Positions 1 to 8,277 of a stretch of 64,000 nt of DNA are shown here, piece after piece. Origin of the DNA: Symsagittifera roscoffensis (taxonomy: Eukaryota > Xenacoelomorpha > Acoela > Convolutidae); assembly GCF_963678635.1 (NCBI RefSeq), contig NC_087064.1, positions 42,662,411 through 42,726,410 on the forward strand, read 5' to 3'. The notes under the pieces are model-generated. The model was not told where the DNA came from, did no database searches, and was given only the letters and a program-made list of their open reading frames with translations. A program made the position numbers and the translations under genes. Position 1 is the stretch's first letter. Each line of letters opens with the position of its first letter.

Positions 1-1451
1 AATAACTATCGATTTTTTCTTGCAAAATAAATATTAAATAGGTTTTTTTTCTTATTTAAAAGGGAAGTCTCCTCAAAAATATTGAAGTGAGAAAGAATCG
101 GTGCTGGTTAAAACATTAAAAAAAAACATGTAAAAAAGGAGAATATAAATGTATTTTTTTCAATTTAAGAACAAACTAGGAGCAGCTCTATTAGTTATAT
201 TCTGAAAACCTCCGGAAATACGCAAGGGAACCTAGTTCCTAACATCTACATTATCTAAAAACTTCTAAAAGAGCGCGTCTCAAAAAATTGATTTAGCAAA
301 GGAAATCAAGGTGCAAACTGGAACAATTGTGTAATTTTCGGATTTTTATTTTGCAAAAAAAACTATAGTTTAAAAAAATAATGAAATGTAGATTTTGAAA
401 GCTGTTTTTGCTTTATGCTTTAAGTATCTTCTTCCAAAAGATGTCGGATTGAGTTTACTTTACAAAAACTATCCTCAAAACATCTGATTTTTCATAAAAA
501 AATACCTTATATATCAAAGGATAACAAACTTTTCTAACGAATTACACATAAATACCAACCTTTGACACTTTTTATGTTGGAGTTTTTCTCAAAATATGGT
601 TTATAATCTAAATTTTAGTAAAGTTATCTCAAAACTCCTAATGAATTAAATTGAGTTTCTATCTCATTTTCTCAGTTTCTGCTTCATCTTCTATCTATCA
701 AATTAATCCAATTTGAACAAAAAATTTTATTTGAAAATTGAGCTTTTGATGGAAAAATGCAACAATCCGAAGCTGAATGAATACCATGAATCCTTTGCTA
801 AACGTCTTTAAAGGATTTTCTCTACTTGATATATTTATATTGCTGTTTCAACTCTGAATTTCTGTTTTGAAGTAAATTTTTGGTTGAGAATGATGTATAT
901 TATTATCTTGAAATTTTCAAATGTTAGCAGAAGATACATTTTCCAGGACAGCTATCAATTTTTTTTCTGAATCGTAGACAAAAAAGCAAAAGAAAACAAT
1001 AATTCTTAGTAAATCAATCCCCAATATCTGCTACGCACTATTCTATGATTACTCTTACAATCACTAAGCAAGGAAAACTTTAAAATGGTTACTAGGTAAA
1101 ACCTTTCAATAAATCAATATTTTTATAAATATCCAGTTTTTTATAGTTTTTCAACAAATACTTAAGCACTCCTTAGCGTATGTGATTCACTTTTACTACA
1201 AATTTATCGCAACAATATCTCCGCAAGCTTGCAACCAATGGAGTTTTTACTGTAGGTTAAAGATTTTCGGATTGATTTCCGTCGAAAGTTTCACGACAAT
1301 TTGAACTCGATTGTTGCTGGTTTTACCATCAATCAGAACCTTTGAATATGACAGAACAAGAATAAGGACAAAAAACTGTAAAATTTTTACTAAAAAAATT
1401 TCAAATATAGTGTATGGACTTTTCAGACAAGGTGAAAAATTTTTATTCAAT

Positions 1452-1718
1452 CTATTTACTACTATGTTTTTCTTTAAAATATATCAATTTTACCTTCTGT
1501 TGGAGTGTTTTTTGAGACTGCCGAGCACACACTTTAACATTATATTGACACTGCTTCTTCTTGATATGATTAGTAAGGTCCTCGCTGCTAAATGTATAAA
1601 AGTTACAATTGGAACACTTTAAAACGTCACAGTGCTTTCGATGTCTTGACGCATCTTTACGTGTGTATTCTCTTCCACATTCAAGACATATAATTTTTTT
1701 GTTTCTATTAGGTGGCAT
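1452..1718 (-). CDS. Small two-zinc-finger protein, left-arm copy
   Basis: Single-exon reading frame of 88 codons starting at the ATG at 1718 (MPPNRNKK...). The N-terminal half holds two treble-cysteine/histidine fingers: CLECGREY...H..KHC (C-x2-C, then H and H/C ligands) directly followed by CSNCNFY...NHIKKKQC (C-x2-C-x12-H-x5-C). The rest is basic. Such C2H2/C2HC pairs usually bind DNA or RNA; the target is unknown. An AATAAA signal follows on the minus strand at 1447-1442, within 10 bases of the stop, so the gene appears intron-less. Upstream (1940-2230) lies a cluster of CCAAT boxes. The right arm encodes a near-identical protein (8868-9116). A longer frame begins upstream at 1838 but the ATG at 1718 is the start shared by both copies. 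Confidence 0.7.
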   Translation of the reverse strand: MPPNRNKKIICLECGREYTRKDASRHRKHCDVLKCSNCNFYTFSSEDLTNHIKKKQCQYNVKVCARQSQKTLQQKVKLIYFKEKHSSK

Positions 1719-1941
1719 CTCAATAGGAAGAAAAAGAAAAAAATGGGAAAAAAAATGTCCCAAATTTTCAGAAAAGAAAAGTTGAATAGGCTCAAAAAAT
1801 GAGTAAAAGTGAATAAAAACAGCAAATTTCTTGAACATTTGTTTTTGACGTGAAAGAAAATCAGAATAGATACGCTATTTAGCCTAGCTGAAATTAAAAT
1901 CATCCAATCTAACCATGGAGTTTTTAAAAATTTGCTATCAA

Positions 1942-2228
1942 CCAATCAGAATCGAGCATTCATTTTAAGGAAATTTTTAATTTTTTCTGATACCAACCAA
2001 TCATAATCGAGCTTCAATGGTCATGGAACTTTTAATAGAGTTTATGTCAACCAATCGAAACTGATTTCTACTTCTCATGGGTTTTTCAAGAGTTTTGATA
2101 TCGTTTGTAGATATCAAGGATTTCTTCACAGGTAGTATTTGTGATAATAACCAATCAGAATGAAGTATTCACAGATTTTAAAATACTTTGTAGATCAGAA
2201 CCAAACTATGTTTATGAAACTTCCCAAT
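1942..2228 (-). promoter_or_regulatory. CCAAT-box cluster upstream of the left zinc-finger gene
   Basis: Five CCAAT pentamers occur at 1942, 1997, 2051, 2151 and 2224, four of them in the longer context AACCAATC. The first three are spaced about 54 bases apart. On the strand of the zinc-finger gene they read GATTGG. CCAAT boxes in this context are the classic NF-Y binding site; use as a promoter is inferred. Four of the five are kept in the right arm (ATTGG at 8362, 8527, 8581 and 8636). Confidence 0.6.
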
Positions 2229-2565
2229 CAATCAATTTAATTGATTTTTTTTAACATAACTAATGTATAAAATTTGATACCTTAGAGAGATAAATGAGAT
2301 TTCTGGTCTGGTTTATACTCTTTTTTCGATGTTGAATTCAAAATTTGAAATTTCAATCAAAATGTTTTCGATTTGTTCTATTTCCAACCAGTGAAAAGAG
2401 AAGTTACCGATAGATACATTTTTGTTGTTTTCTTTCTTTTGTCACTTATATCAGCAATATTTCTTTTCTTTTACTGCAAACAACTTTTGGTCATTTATTT
2501 TTTGCATTTGCTTTTGTGTTTATTTTTACTTATTTGGAAGATTTGAGTCCTTGAACATTTCTCTG

Positions 2566-2739
2566 ATTGGATACGACAACTAGAACAAAAATGAACATTT
2601 TTGTGATTGGAAACGACAATACCCAAAATGAAGCTTTGTTTCCGATTGGACGGTTTTTTATTCAAGAATCCCATAAAAGGAAGCTGAAATCTGATTAGAC
2701 ACGACTACAATCCAAATAAGGAAAATCAATTCTGATTGG
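2566..2739 (+). promoter_or_regulatory. Second CCAAT-box cluster, upstream of the first core gene
   Basis: ATTGG pentamers at 2566, 2606, 2645 and 2735, with a one-base variant (ATTAG) at 2694, recur about every 40-50 bases in a shared context TGATTGG followed by an AC-rich stretch such as ATACGACAA. They point toward the gene at 2920, just as the arm cluster points toward the zinc-finger gene. Together the two clusters form a divergent regulatory block across the left arm/core boundary. Confidence 0.55.
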
Positions 2740-2919
2740 TTAAAACCACACATTCGAGTTGAAGGTACCCTTTTTATTTTCTTTTTATTTTCAACTTAAC
2801 TACCGTCAACTACCTCCTCTCTCAGCTCTAAATACCTTAATTTCAACTTATCTTCCGTCAGCTACCTCCTCTTTCAACTCTTTCTTGTTTTTATTCTTTA
2901 ACTCAGTTTATTGCTCAAA

Positions 2920-3409
2920 ATGATCTTCTCAGTGCAAAACAGCAATCTCATGTACTCTGTAGAATTTTCGCATGATCTAGTACAAATTCAAGTGCGAGAA
3001 ACAGTCTCTGGAGTTTTTTCTGGCACGAATGGACATCCCAATCTAAGTCTGGCACATGGTGGAAGTGATGCGAAGGGATTTCAGCGAACATCATATGACA
3101 CAAGTTCCCATGACAGAGAACCAACTTGAAGAAATGCAAATGATGGAGGAAGTTTCTGATCATGTGGGAATGAACTAACCCGAGATTCCTGACTCAAGAC
3201 TTGTAGCTCAACCAGTCGACGACTTCCTTTTTCCTTGGGAGGAGGCGGGATCAGCCGAAAACCCCATCACAATAGATGAAGATGAGTGTTTCTCAGAAAC
3301 AATGACGCCTCCGGCTCCACAACAACCACCAGCAATGGAACATCGTCCAGCTCTGCGTTCTATAGAGAACCTACAGAACTCTTCTGCTGCTCGACAGCTC
3401 TTTGATTAA
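2920..3409 (+). pseudogene. Unrecognised core gene 1, frame-broken, with acidic C-terminal SUMO-interaction-like motif
   Basis: Two overlapping reading frames look like one gene. The first runs from ATG 2920 to 3129 (MIFSVQNSNLMYSVEF...). The second runs from ATG 3056, in another frame (MVEVMRRDFSEHHMTQ...), meets a TAA at 3176-3178, and continues open to TAA 3407-3409. The downstream part is protein-like: DDFLFPWEEAG, then NPITIDEDE, then a proline/glutamine stretch PPAPQQPP and a C-terminus ending ARQLFD. ITIDEDE (hydrophobic core then acidic run) resembles a SUMO-interacting motif. A frameshift plus a stop suggest decay, though splicing or recoding is possible. No family recognised. Confidence 0.4.
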
Positions 3410-3644
3410 ATGTTTTTGTAAATAATTGTTGTTTGGTATTGAATTAATTTCTTCAATTTCCTTTTACTTATGAGAATAGTTGAGAGGTTCAGAGTAAACT
3501 ATTTAAAAACAATTAAAACCTAATTTAGCACTCCGAACTTGCACATATGTTAAGAAACTCGAATAATTTTTGTACACATATTCGGAAAAAACGCTAGAAA
3601 AGCCGTACACTTGTTAAAAGTTACCTAATGGTTTTTGCATATTG

Positions 3645-4230
3645 TACACACTTTTTGCACTTTGTAGAAAAATTGAAACACTTTTCGCATTTCGTCAAAA
3701 AAAAAACGAAAGACTTTTCCCAAATTGTCATATTTATTGAAACACTTTTCGCATCTTGTCAAAGAAAGTTGAAACACTTTTCGCATCTTGTCAAAAAAAT
3801 TGAAACACTTTTTGTATTTTATCGAAAAAGTTGATACACTTTCGCGTTTTGTCAAAAAAATTGAAACACTTTTCGCATTTTATCGAAAAAAGTAAAACAG
3901 TTTTCGCATTTTGTCGAAAAAAGTAAAACACTTTTCGCATTTGTAGGAAAAAAGTGAAACACTTTTCGAATCTTGTCAAAAAAAGTGAAACACTTTTCGC
4001 ATCTTGTCAAAAAAAATTGAAACATTTTTCGCATTTTGTAAAAAAAATTAAAACACTTTTCGCATTTTGTCAAAAAAACTGAAACATTTTTTGCATTTTG
4101 TCAAAAAAATTAAAACACTTTTCGCAATTTGTCAAAAAAATTGAAACAATTTTTGCATTTTTTTCAAAAAAGTGAAACAATTTTCGCATACGCTTCAAAA
4201 AATTGAAACACTTTTCCCATCTTGCCGAAA
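3645..4230. repeat. Minisatellite, about 33 bp unit, in the element core
   Basis: About 17 tandem units of the form TTGAAACACTTTTCGCAT followed by TTTGTCAAAAAA. Open frames across it on both strands (for example 3625-4073) are products of the repeat period being close to a multiple of three and are not genes. It lies between core genes 1 and 2. Confidence 0.9.
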
Positions 4231-5069
4231 TAAATCATTACAATTTTTCTTGCACAGTTAATTGCTAATCTTTATGAAATTTTTATTCAAAAATAAATCC
4301 TACAGAATCCTAATTTTTGCATGTCTGTTGATCAGAAACAACTGAAAACCAATGTATTAGAAGTTTTCTAAGCAATAAGTCAACATGCTTTTTACATCAA
4401 AGTTTTGCGTTTTTTGCCTTATCATTTTAGAAATGAAAATAAAAATTCAACATAATTTTTGAAAAAACCAAGAAAAAACGTGTAATTTACCAAAAAAAAA
4501 ATTCTTAGATAGGTATACGTAAAAGACTTTATTTATTTTTATATGTTAAAAACTGTTCAGGCTAGAAAAAATTATTTTTGACAAAATTCTTGTAACGAAT
4601 ATTCAATTATCTTAAGAAAAACTGTTTGAAAAAGCCACTCAGAGGGTCTGACATGATTCCTCAACAAAGCTAGGAAGGTGTCTTTTGGAATATTTAGGTA
4701 ATAAAAAAGTAATTCCACCTGAGAAAATGACGTCATTATTCATTAAATTCTACAATCTTCTAATTTTTAGAATCTACAGATTAAATCCTTGAATTGTATA
4801 AAAAGTCATTACACATTAACATCTAAATTTTCCTCAATCTTCTAAATTTTAGAAATAATCACTTAAATTTAACCAATCAAAATTCCAGAACTAACTTTAA
4901 GGTGATGACGTTGATGAAAAAAATTTGTGGGTTTTAGTTATTTTTCTAGTTTTTTAAATTTAAAAAAAAAACGATACGCAACCAGGGTTGTAAATAATAG
5001 GAATAGTTTTCAATGAAACTCTTCCGTCTTGAAAAATCTTAGTCAACAAAAAATTCTTATTTTACAAAA
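4231..5069. other. AT-rich non-coding spacer in the element core
   Basis: No open frame longer than background and no clear repeat. One CCAAT box (AACCAATCAA) is present near 4870, upstream of the next gene. Confidence 0.6.
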
Positions 5070-5081
5070 TCCTTTATAAAC
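5070..5081 (+). promoter_or_regulatory. TATA-like element before core gene 2
   Basis: CTTTATAAACAA lies about 50 bases upstream of ATG 5130, a suitable distance for a short-leader transcript. Assigned on position and sequence only. Confidence 0.35.
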
Positions 5082-5129
5082 AATTAAAGTCAATCGAGTG
5101 TTGCAAAATTTTTGGAGTTCAGCTTTTTT

Positions 5130-5731
5130 ATGAGAAATTCAGCAAAATCTACAGGTGAAAAAATATATATTTCTTTTCATTTGAAAATCTCCCACAGTTC
5201 AGTTCATTTTACCGACATGAGAAACATTTTTAGAAGAAACGGAAATCTATCTCAAACTTCGAAACCAATCATAATAGAACGAGCGAGTTACTGCATCCAG
5301 TTTGAAATTGTCACCGAAACTGTCAAGATTCTCAAATTTAATAAAATGTCCCACGCTAGTGAGCAAATTATCATAGATCTTTCGGAATGGAGAGAACTCG
5401 AGACGGGTTTTCATATGATTCAAATGAAAAATATTTTGATGAAGTTGTGGATCTGGGATACGGAAATAGTTTTCATTTGCTTACAAGTGGACATTTACTA
5501 CAAATGACTATTTTTGAAAAAATGGTTGAATTTGACATCTTCTACAGAGATCTGAAGAAGTGTTTCAGTCGCTTAAGAATTTCCCTACATGATTGGCGAA
5601 AAATTGAAACAATTCGTGATAGAAGGTACAAGAAAGAAAAATTGAAGGTTCAACAGGATAACTTAGCTCTGTTTAGAAGGAAACATGGTGTGGCACATGA
5701 AGAAGAAAGTGACAAGGAACTCAAAAATTAA
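5130..5731 (+). CDS. Unrecognised core gene 2 with one apparent frameshift
   Basis: The frame opens at ATG 5130 (MRNSAKSTGEKIYISF...). Near 5400-5410, around GGGTTTTCATATG, the coding signal passes to another frame, which runs to the stop at 5731. The joined product would be about 200 residues; I did not reconstruct the junction. The first half ends IIIDLSEWRELE and the second half contains RISLHDWRKIE, so a hydrophobic strand plus W-R-x-[IL]-E pattern occurs twice, suggesting two related small domains. The C-terminal part is highly charged (RDRRYKKEK). A TATA-like element precedes it and AATAAA follows at 5802. The frameshift may be a mutation, a sequencing error in the T run, or recoding. 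No family recognised. Confidence 0.5.
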
Positions 5732-5801
5732 CTCATTTTTTGATTTTTTACACATTTTGTCAAGTTTCCCATTGAATTGTAAATTGGTTTTTTATTATTT
5801 G

Positions 5802-5807
5802 AATAAA
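5802..5807 (+). terminator. Polyadenylation signal AATAAA
   Basis: AATAAA 71 bases after the stop of core gene 2, in the gap before the convergent gene at 5882-6475. Confidence 0.5.
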
Positions 5808-5881
5808 GTGCTCCTGAACCAAACCTTTGTTTTTATGATTTATCAATGTAAACTTTGAAGAGCACATTTGAAAACAATTGA

Positions 5882-6475
5882 TTACCTTATCACAAAGCTT
5901 AGACAATCACTATGCACAGAACCATGACAATCAATAAAGCAATCAATAATCTTGAACAAATCAGGTTCATATTTTGAGTTTTGAATTTTTCGAATTCTAT
6001 CCAGAAACGCTGAACCAAGAGTTTGTGTGGAAACCAGTTTCTGGTTGGAACATAAATAATGTCTCTTGAATTGTTTCCGAATTAGTCGTTTCTTTGCAAT
6101 ACTAGGCATCTTTTCGGCTCCTCTCCATCGTAAGTTATGTTGAACAGCTCGTCTAAGCTGATTGAACACTTCTCCACTTGACGTAACAATACTTGAATAG
6201 AATCTGTGTTTGAACAAAGTGTAAAGACAGTCAGTTTCTTGATATATGTATACATATTTATCTAATCTCTGAAAAATTTGGCTAAGAGATATTCCTATTA
6301 AAACCAAATGGAACTTACAATTTTCCAAAGAACATAAAGAGTTGTGGGTAGAGACACAATAATCCTGTGTTACTATGTATTTTTCGTAAAAATCACTGGA
6401 AACGGAAATAAATAGTGATTTTTTACAATAATCTGAATAAAAGCTGGGAAGAGCTTGACACATAGCAGCAGCCAT
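5882..6475 (-). CDS. Unrecognised core gene 3, 197 residues, intact
   Basis: The longest intact frame of the element, from ATG 6475 (MAAAMCQALPSFYSDYC...) to the stop at 5882. It is rich in cysteine, tyrosine and phenylalanine in the N-terminal 100 residues, then basic (IAKKRLIRKQFKRH). No signal peptide or clear membrane segment. Histidines and cysteines near the C-terminus (IDCFIDCHGSVHSDC) could bind metal. A GTAAGT near 6313 and TTTTTCAG near 6270 resemble a 50-base intron, but removing it creates a TAG, so the uninterrupted frame is preferred. It is convergent with core gene 2. A convincing TATA box sits just upstream. Function unknown. Confidence 0.6.
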   Translation of the reverse strand: MAAAMCQALPSFYSDYCKKSLFISVSSDFYEKYIVTQDYCVSTHNSLCSLENCKFHLVLIGISLSQIFQRLDKYVYIYQETDCLYTLFKHRFYSSIVTSSGEVFNQLRRAVQHNLRWRGAEKMPSIAKKRLIRKQFKRHYLCSNQKLVSTQTLGSAFLDRIRKIQNSKYEPDLFKIIDCFIDCHGSVHSDCLSFVIR

Positions 6476-6506
6476 TGGGAAGAATGATTTTTGCTGAGAA
6501 TTGTGG

Positions 6507-6535
6507 ATTTATATAGGAGAAGTCACGCCCACGTG
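6507..6535 (-). promoter_or_regulatory. Core promoter of gene 3: TATA box and CACGTG
   Basis: On the minus strand CTATATAAAT (6516-6507) lies about 32 bases before ATG 6475, which implies a very short leader. Directly upstream is a palindromic CACGTG (6530-6535) within ACGTGGGCGTGAC, an E-box-like or bZIP-like site. This is the clearest promoter in the window. Confidence 0.6.
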
Positions 6536-6673
6536 ATTTCGGTATATGTAAATTTCAAACAAAACTTTCCTTATTTGATATTACTTCCATAAATGGAAAT
6601 CATGATGAGTCATATATTTTACTTCAATTTTCAATTAATCTCAAAATCAATTTTCTGATTTCTGTTGATCTGA

Positions 6674-7096
6674 TCAGTCTGTTCTTCAAAAAGGTACTCA
6701 AGAAAAGACACTAGTCCCAATTATATTGAGTTTTCAAAAAATCAAACAAGAATTGGAAGATTTGTTTGGTTCCAAAAATCCTACAAGGGGAAATTTTATT
6801 TTGAACCCTGCTTTCAACTATTAAAAATTAACGATTTGGGAGAATTTGAAAAGTCCCAACAAGTCTATCTTAGTGAAAAAGAAGGTGAAGCATTATCGAC
6901 AATCCGGAATACTGTTATTCACGATGCTGAAAACCTTGGACTCGTACCTATATATGAAGCCAAACCTGGCAAAGAATCAACTATGGATCAGGAGCTGGAG
7001 ATCTGTAAAAGTGTATATGAAATAGCAACATACAACATGAGGAGGATGTGTGTCACAATCAAGAAGTACAGTGTGAACAAGTCACCCTACATTTAG
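6674..7096 (+). CDS. Unrecognised core gene 4 (open frame without its own ATG)
   Basis: Open from the codon after TGA 6671 to the stop before 7097, about 140 codons, with clear protein-like composition: RIGRFVWFQKSYKGKFYF, then LGEFEKSQQVYLSEKEGEA, then acidic DQELEICKSVYEIATYNM. No ATG lies near the beginning of the open stretch, but TTTCTGTTGATCTGATCAG ending near 6680 resembles a splice acceptor, so a 5' exon may exist, or the start has been lost. AATAAA at 7129 is 33 bases past the stop. The Y-K-G-K-x-Y and later V-x-L-S-x-x-E pattern faintly recalls PC4-type single-strand DNA-binding domains; this is a guess. Confidence 0.45.
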   Translation, partial: SVCSSKRYSRKDTSPNYIEFSKNQTRIGRFVWFQKSYKGKFYFEPCFQLLKINDLGEFEKSQQVYLSEKEGEALSTIRNTVIHDAENLGLVPIYEAKPGKESTMDQELEICKSVYEIATYNMRRMCVTIKKYSVNKSPYI

Positions 7097-7128
7097 AACC
7101 GACTCTTTACTGCAAAAGAGAATGAAGC

Positions 7129-7134
7129 AATAAA
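7129..7134 (+). terminator. Polyadenylation signal AATAAA
   Basis: AATAAA 33 bases after the stop of core gene 4. Confidence 0.5.
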
Positions 7135-7666
7135 ACAGGTTGCCTATGTCAACTATACTTTGAACGAATTCAAAGAACTGTCCCAAATTTTGGGAGACTT
7201 TTTGTTTGTTGATAATTGTAAGCCTCATTAATGCTTTGTGATGTTTTGTATGTTTGTTAATTGAAAAATTGTTTGTTCAAAACTATCTTTTGTCATTGAA
7301 GTTTCCATTTAGAGCTGGGATATCTGAGGAAAAGTCAGACAAAACATGAAATTTTAATCAAAATTGACATAAAGCTCTATCCAATCATCAATAGATTTTC
7401 CACTATTTGTGTAGGAAATTACAGAAAAATTTATTTAATTAATGTTTTTATCAAAAATTGAGTAAAAGTTGTCTTATTTAAACAACATTACAAGCAAATT
7501 GTATAGTTAGTTGTAACATTATCATTACTTTTCGAAATTTTGAATTTCATTGGTTGTTTTCAATTGCCTTAATTTAAGGTTTTGATTGGCTACATGAATT
7601 AACTTAAAAATAAACAGTCTCTAAATAACGGAGATACACTTTATGTTGATTACAAAATAAGTAAAA

Positions 7667-8277
7667 ATGGTTCAACAATTCGAGTTTTTTCAAGTTTCTT
7701 TGTTAATTTCAGTAAGAAATATGTTTCTATCAAACGCGTTTTCAATGTCTGAAATGAACATTTATCAGATTTTAAGTTTGAACTACTACAAAAAACAAAA
7801 AGAGTGGTGGACAGATGACGTCGATGGAGATCGTATTTGTTTTAAATTGTATAGAAACACAGAAAGTTCAATAATTCTGTTAAAAAGATGGAGAGGAGAT
7901 TTCAGAAAAGAAGAGTACTGCCAAATTTATCAACAATTTTTTTAAATTTAGAATAACTAACTCAAATTGAGTGGTCGATCAGTAAAAAACAAAAGAATGG
8001 AAGATTCTATGAAACAAATATTGAAGACAAGGAACATCATTTCGATTACTGTTTTGAATTTGATACAAATGCAAAATCTAGAGTTGTCAGATTATCTTTT
8101 AATCGACTATCCAAATTTAAAAAACTTCCGGTTGTTTTTATTACAATATACCAGAAAGAAAGCAACAAAAAAGTATATATCGGTAGTTTCTCTTTTCACT
8201 GGTTAGAAATAGAACAAATCGAAAAAATTTTGATTGAAATTTCAAATTTTGAATTCAGCATCGAAAAAGCAATATAA
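7667..8277 (+). pseudogene. Unrecognised core gene 5, two frames, 3' end inside the right arm
   Basis: A first frame runs from ATG 7667 (AAAATGG context) to 7945 and contains DRICFKLYRNTESSIILLKR and WRGDFRKEE. A second frame, open from about 7953 to TAA 8275-8277 without an ATG, reads like real protein: KKQKNGRFYETNIEDKE, CFEFDTNAKSRVVRLSFNR, KKVYIGSFSFHWLEIEQ. The two parts share an F-x-[FL]-x-x-N-x-x-S-x-[IV] pattern, so they may be repeated domains of one protein split by a frameshift, or two adjacent genes. The last 35 or so codons lie in the right arm and are mirrored as a truncated copy in the left arm near 2270-2418. Two CCAAT/ATTGG motifs lie 70-120 bases upstream. No family recognised. 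Confidence 0.45.

Larger units (their letters stand above)
1..2418. repeat. Left arm of giant inverted repeat (mobile element, truncated by window edge)
   Basis: This stretch reappears as its reverse complement at 8173-10752. The match starts at base 1 (paired with about 10752), so the outer end of the arm lies outside the window. It continues inward to about 2418, where both copies still read as an AACCAGTGAAAAGAGAA block before diverging. The arms differ by scattered substitutions and small indels; by eye about nine bases in ten agree. The right arm has an extra, diverged duplication near 10130-10290. Two such long arms around a 5.75 kb unique core indicate a foldback or long-TIR element, or an integrated linear DNA genome with inverted terminal repeats. 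No transposase, integrase or polymerase is recognisable in the visible part. Confidence 0.9.

Noticed and set aside
3625-4073. Overlapping open frames on both strands with repeated KCEKCFNFF-like peptides
   Set aside because: They are translations of a 33 bp minisatellite; both strands are open because of the repeat composition.
3645-4230. CRISPR-like array
   Set aside because: Units are contiguous with no unique spacers, and the DNA is eukaryotic.
6269-6318. 50-base intron in core gene 3 (GTAAGT ... TTTTTCAG)
   Set aside because: Removing it creates an immediate stop; the unspliced frame is open for 197 codons.
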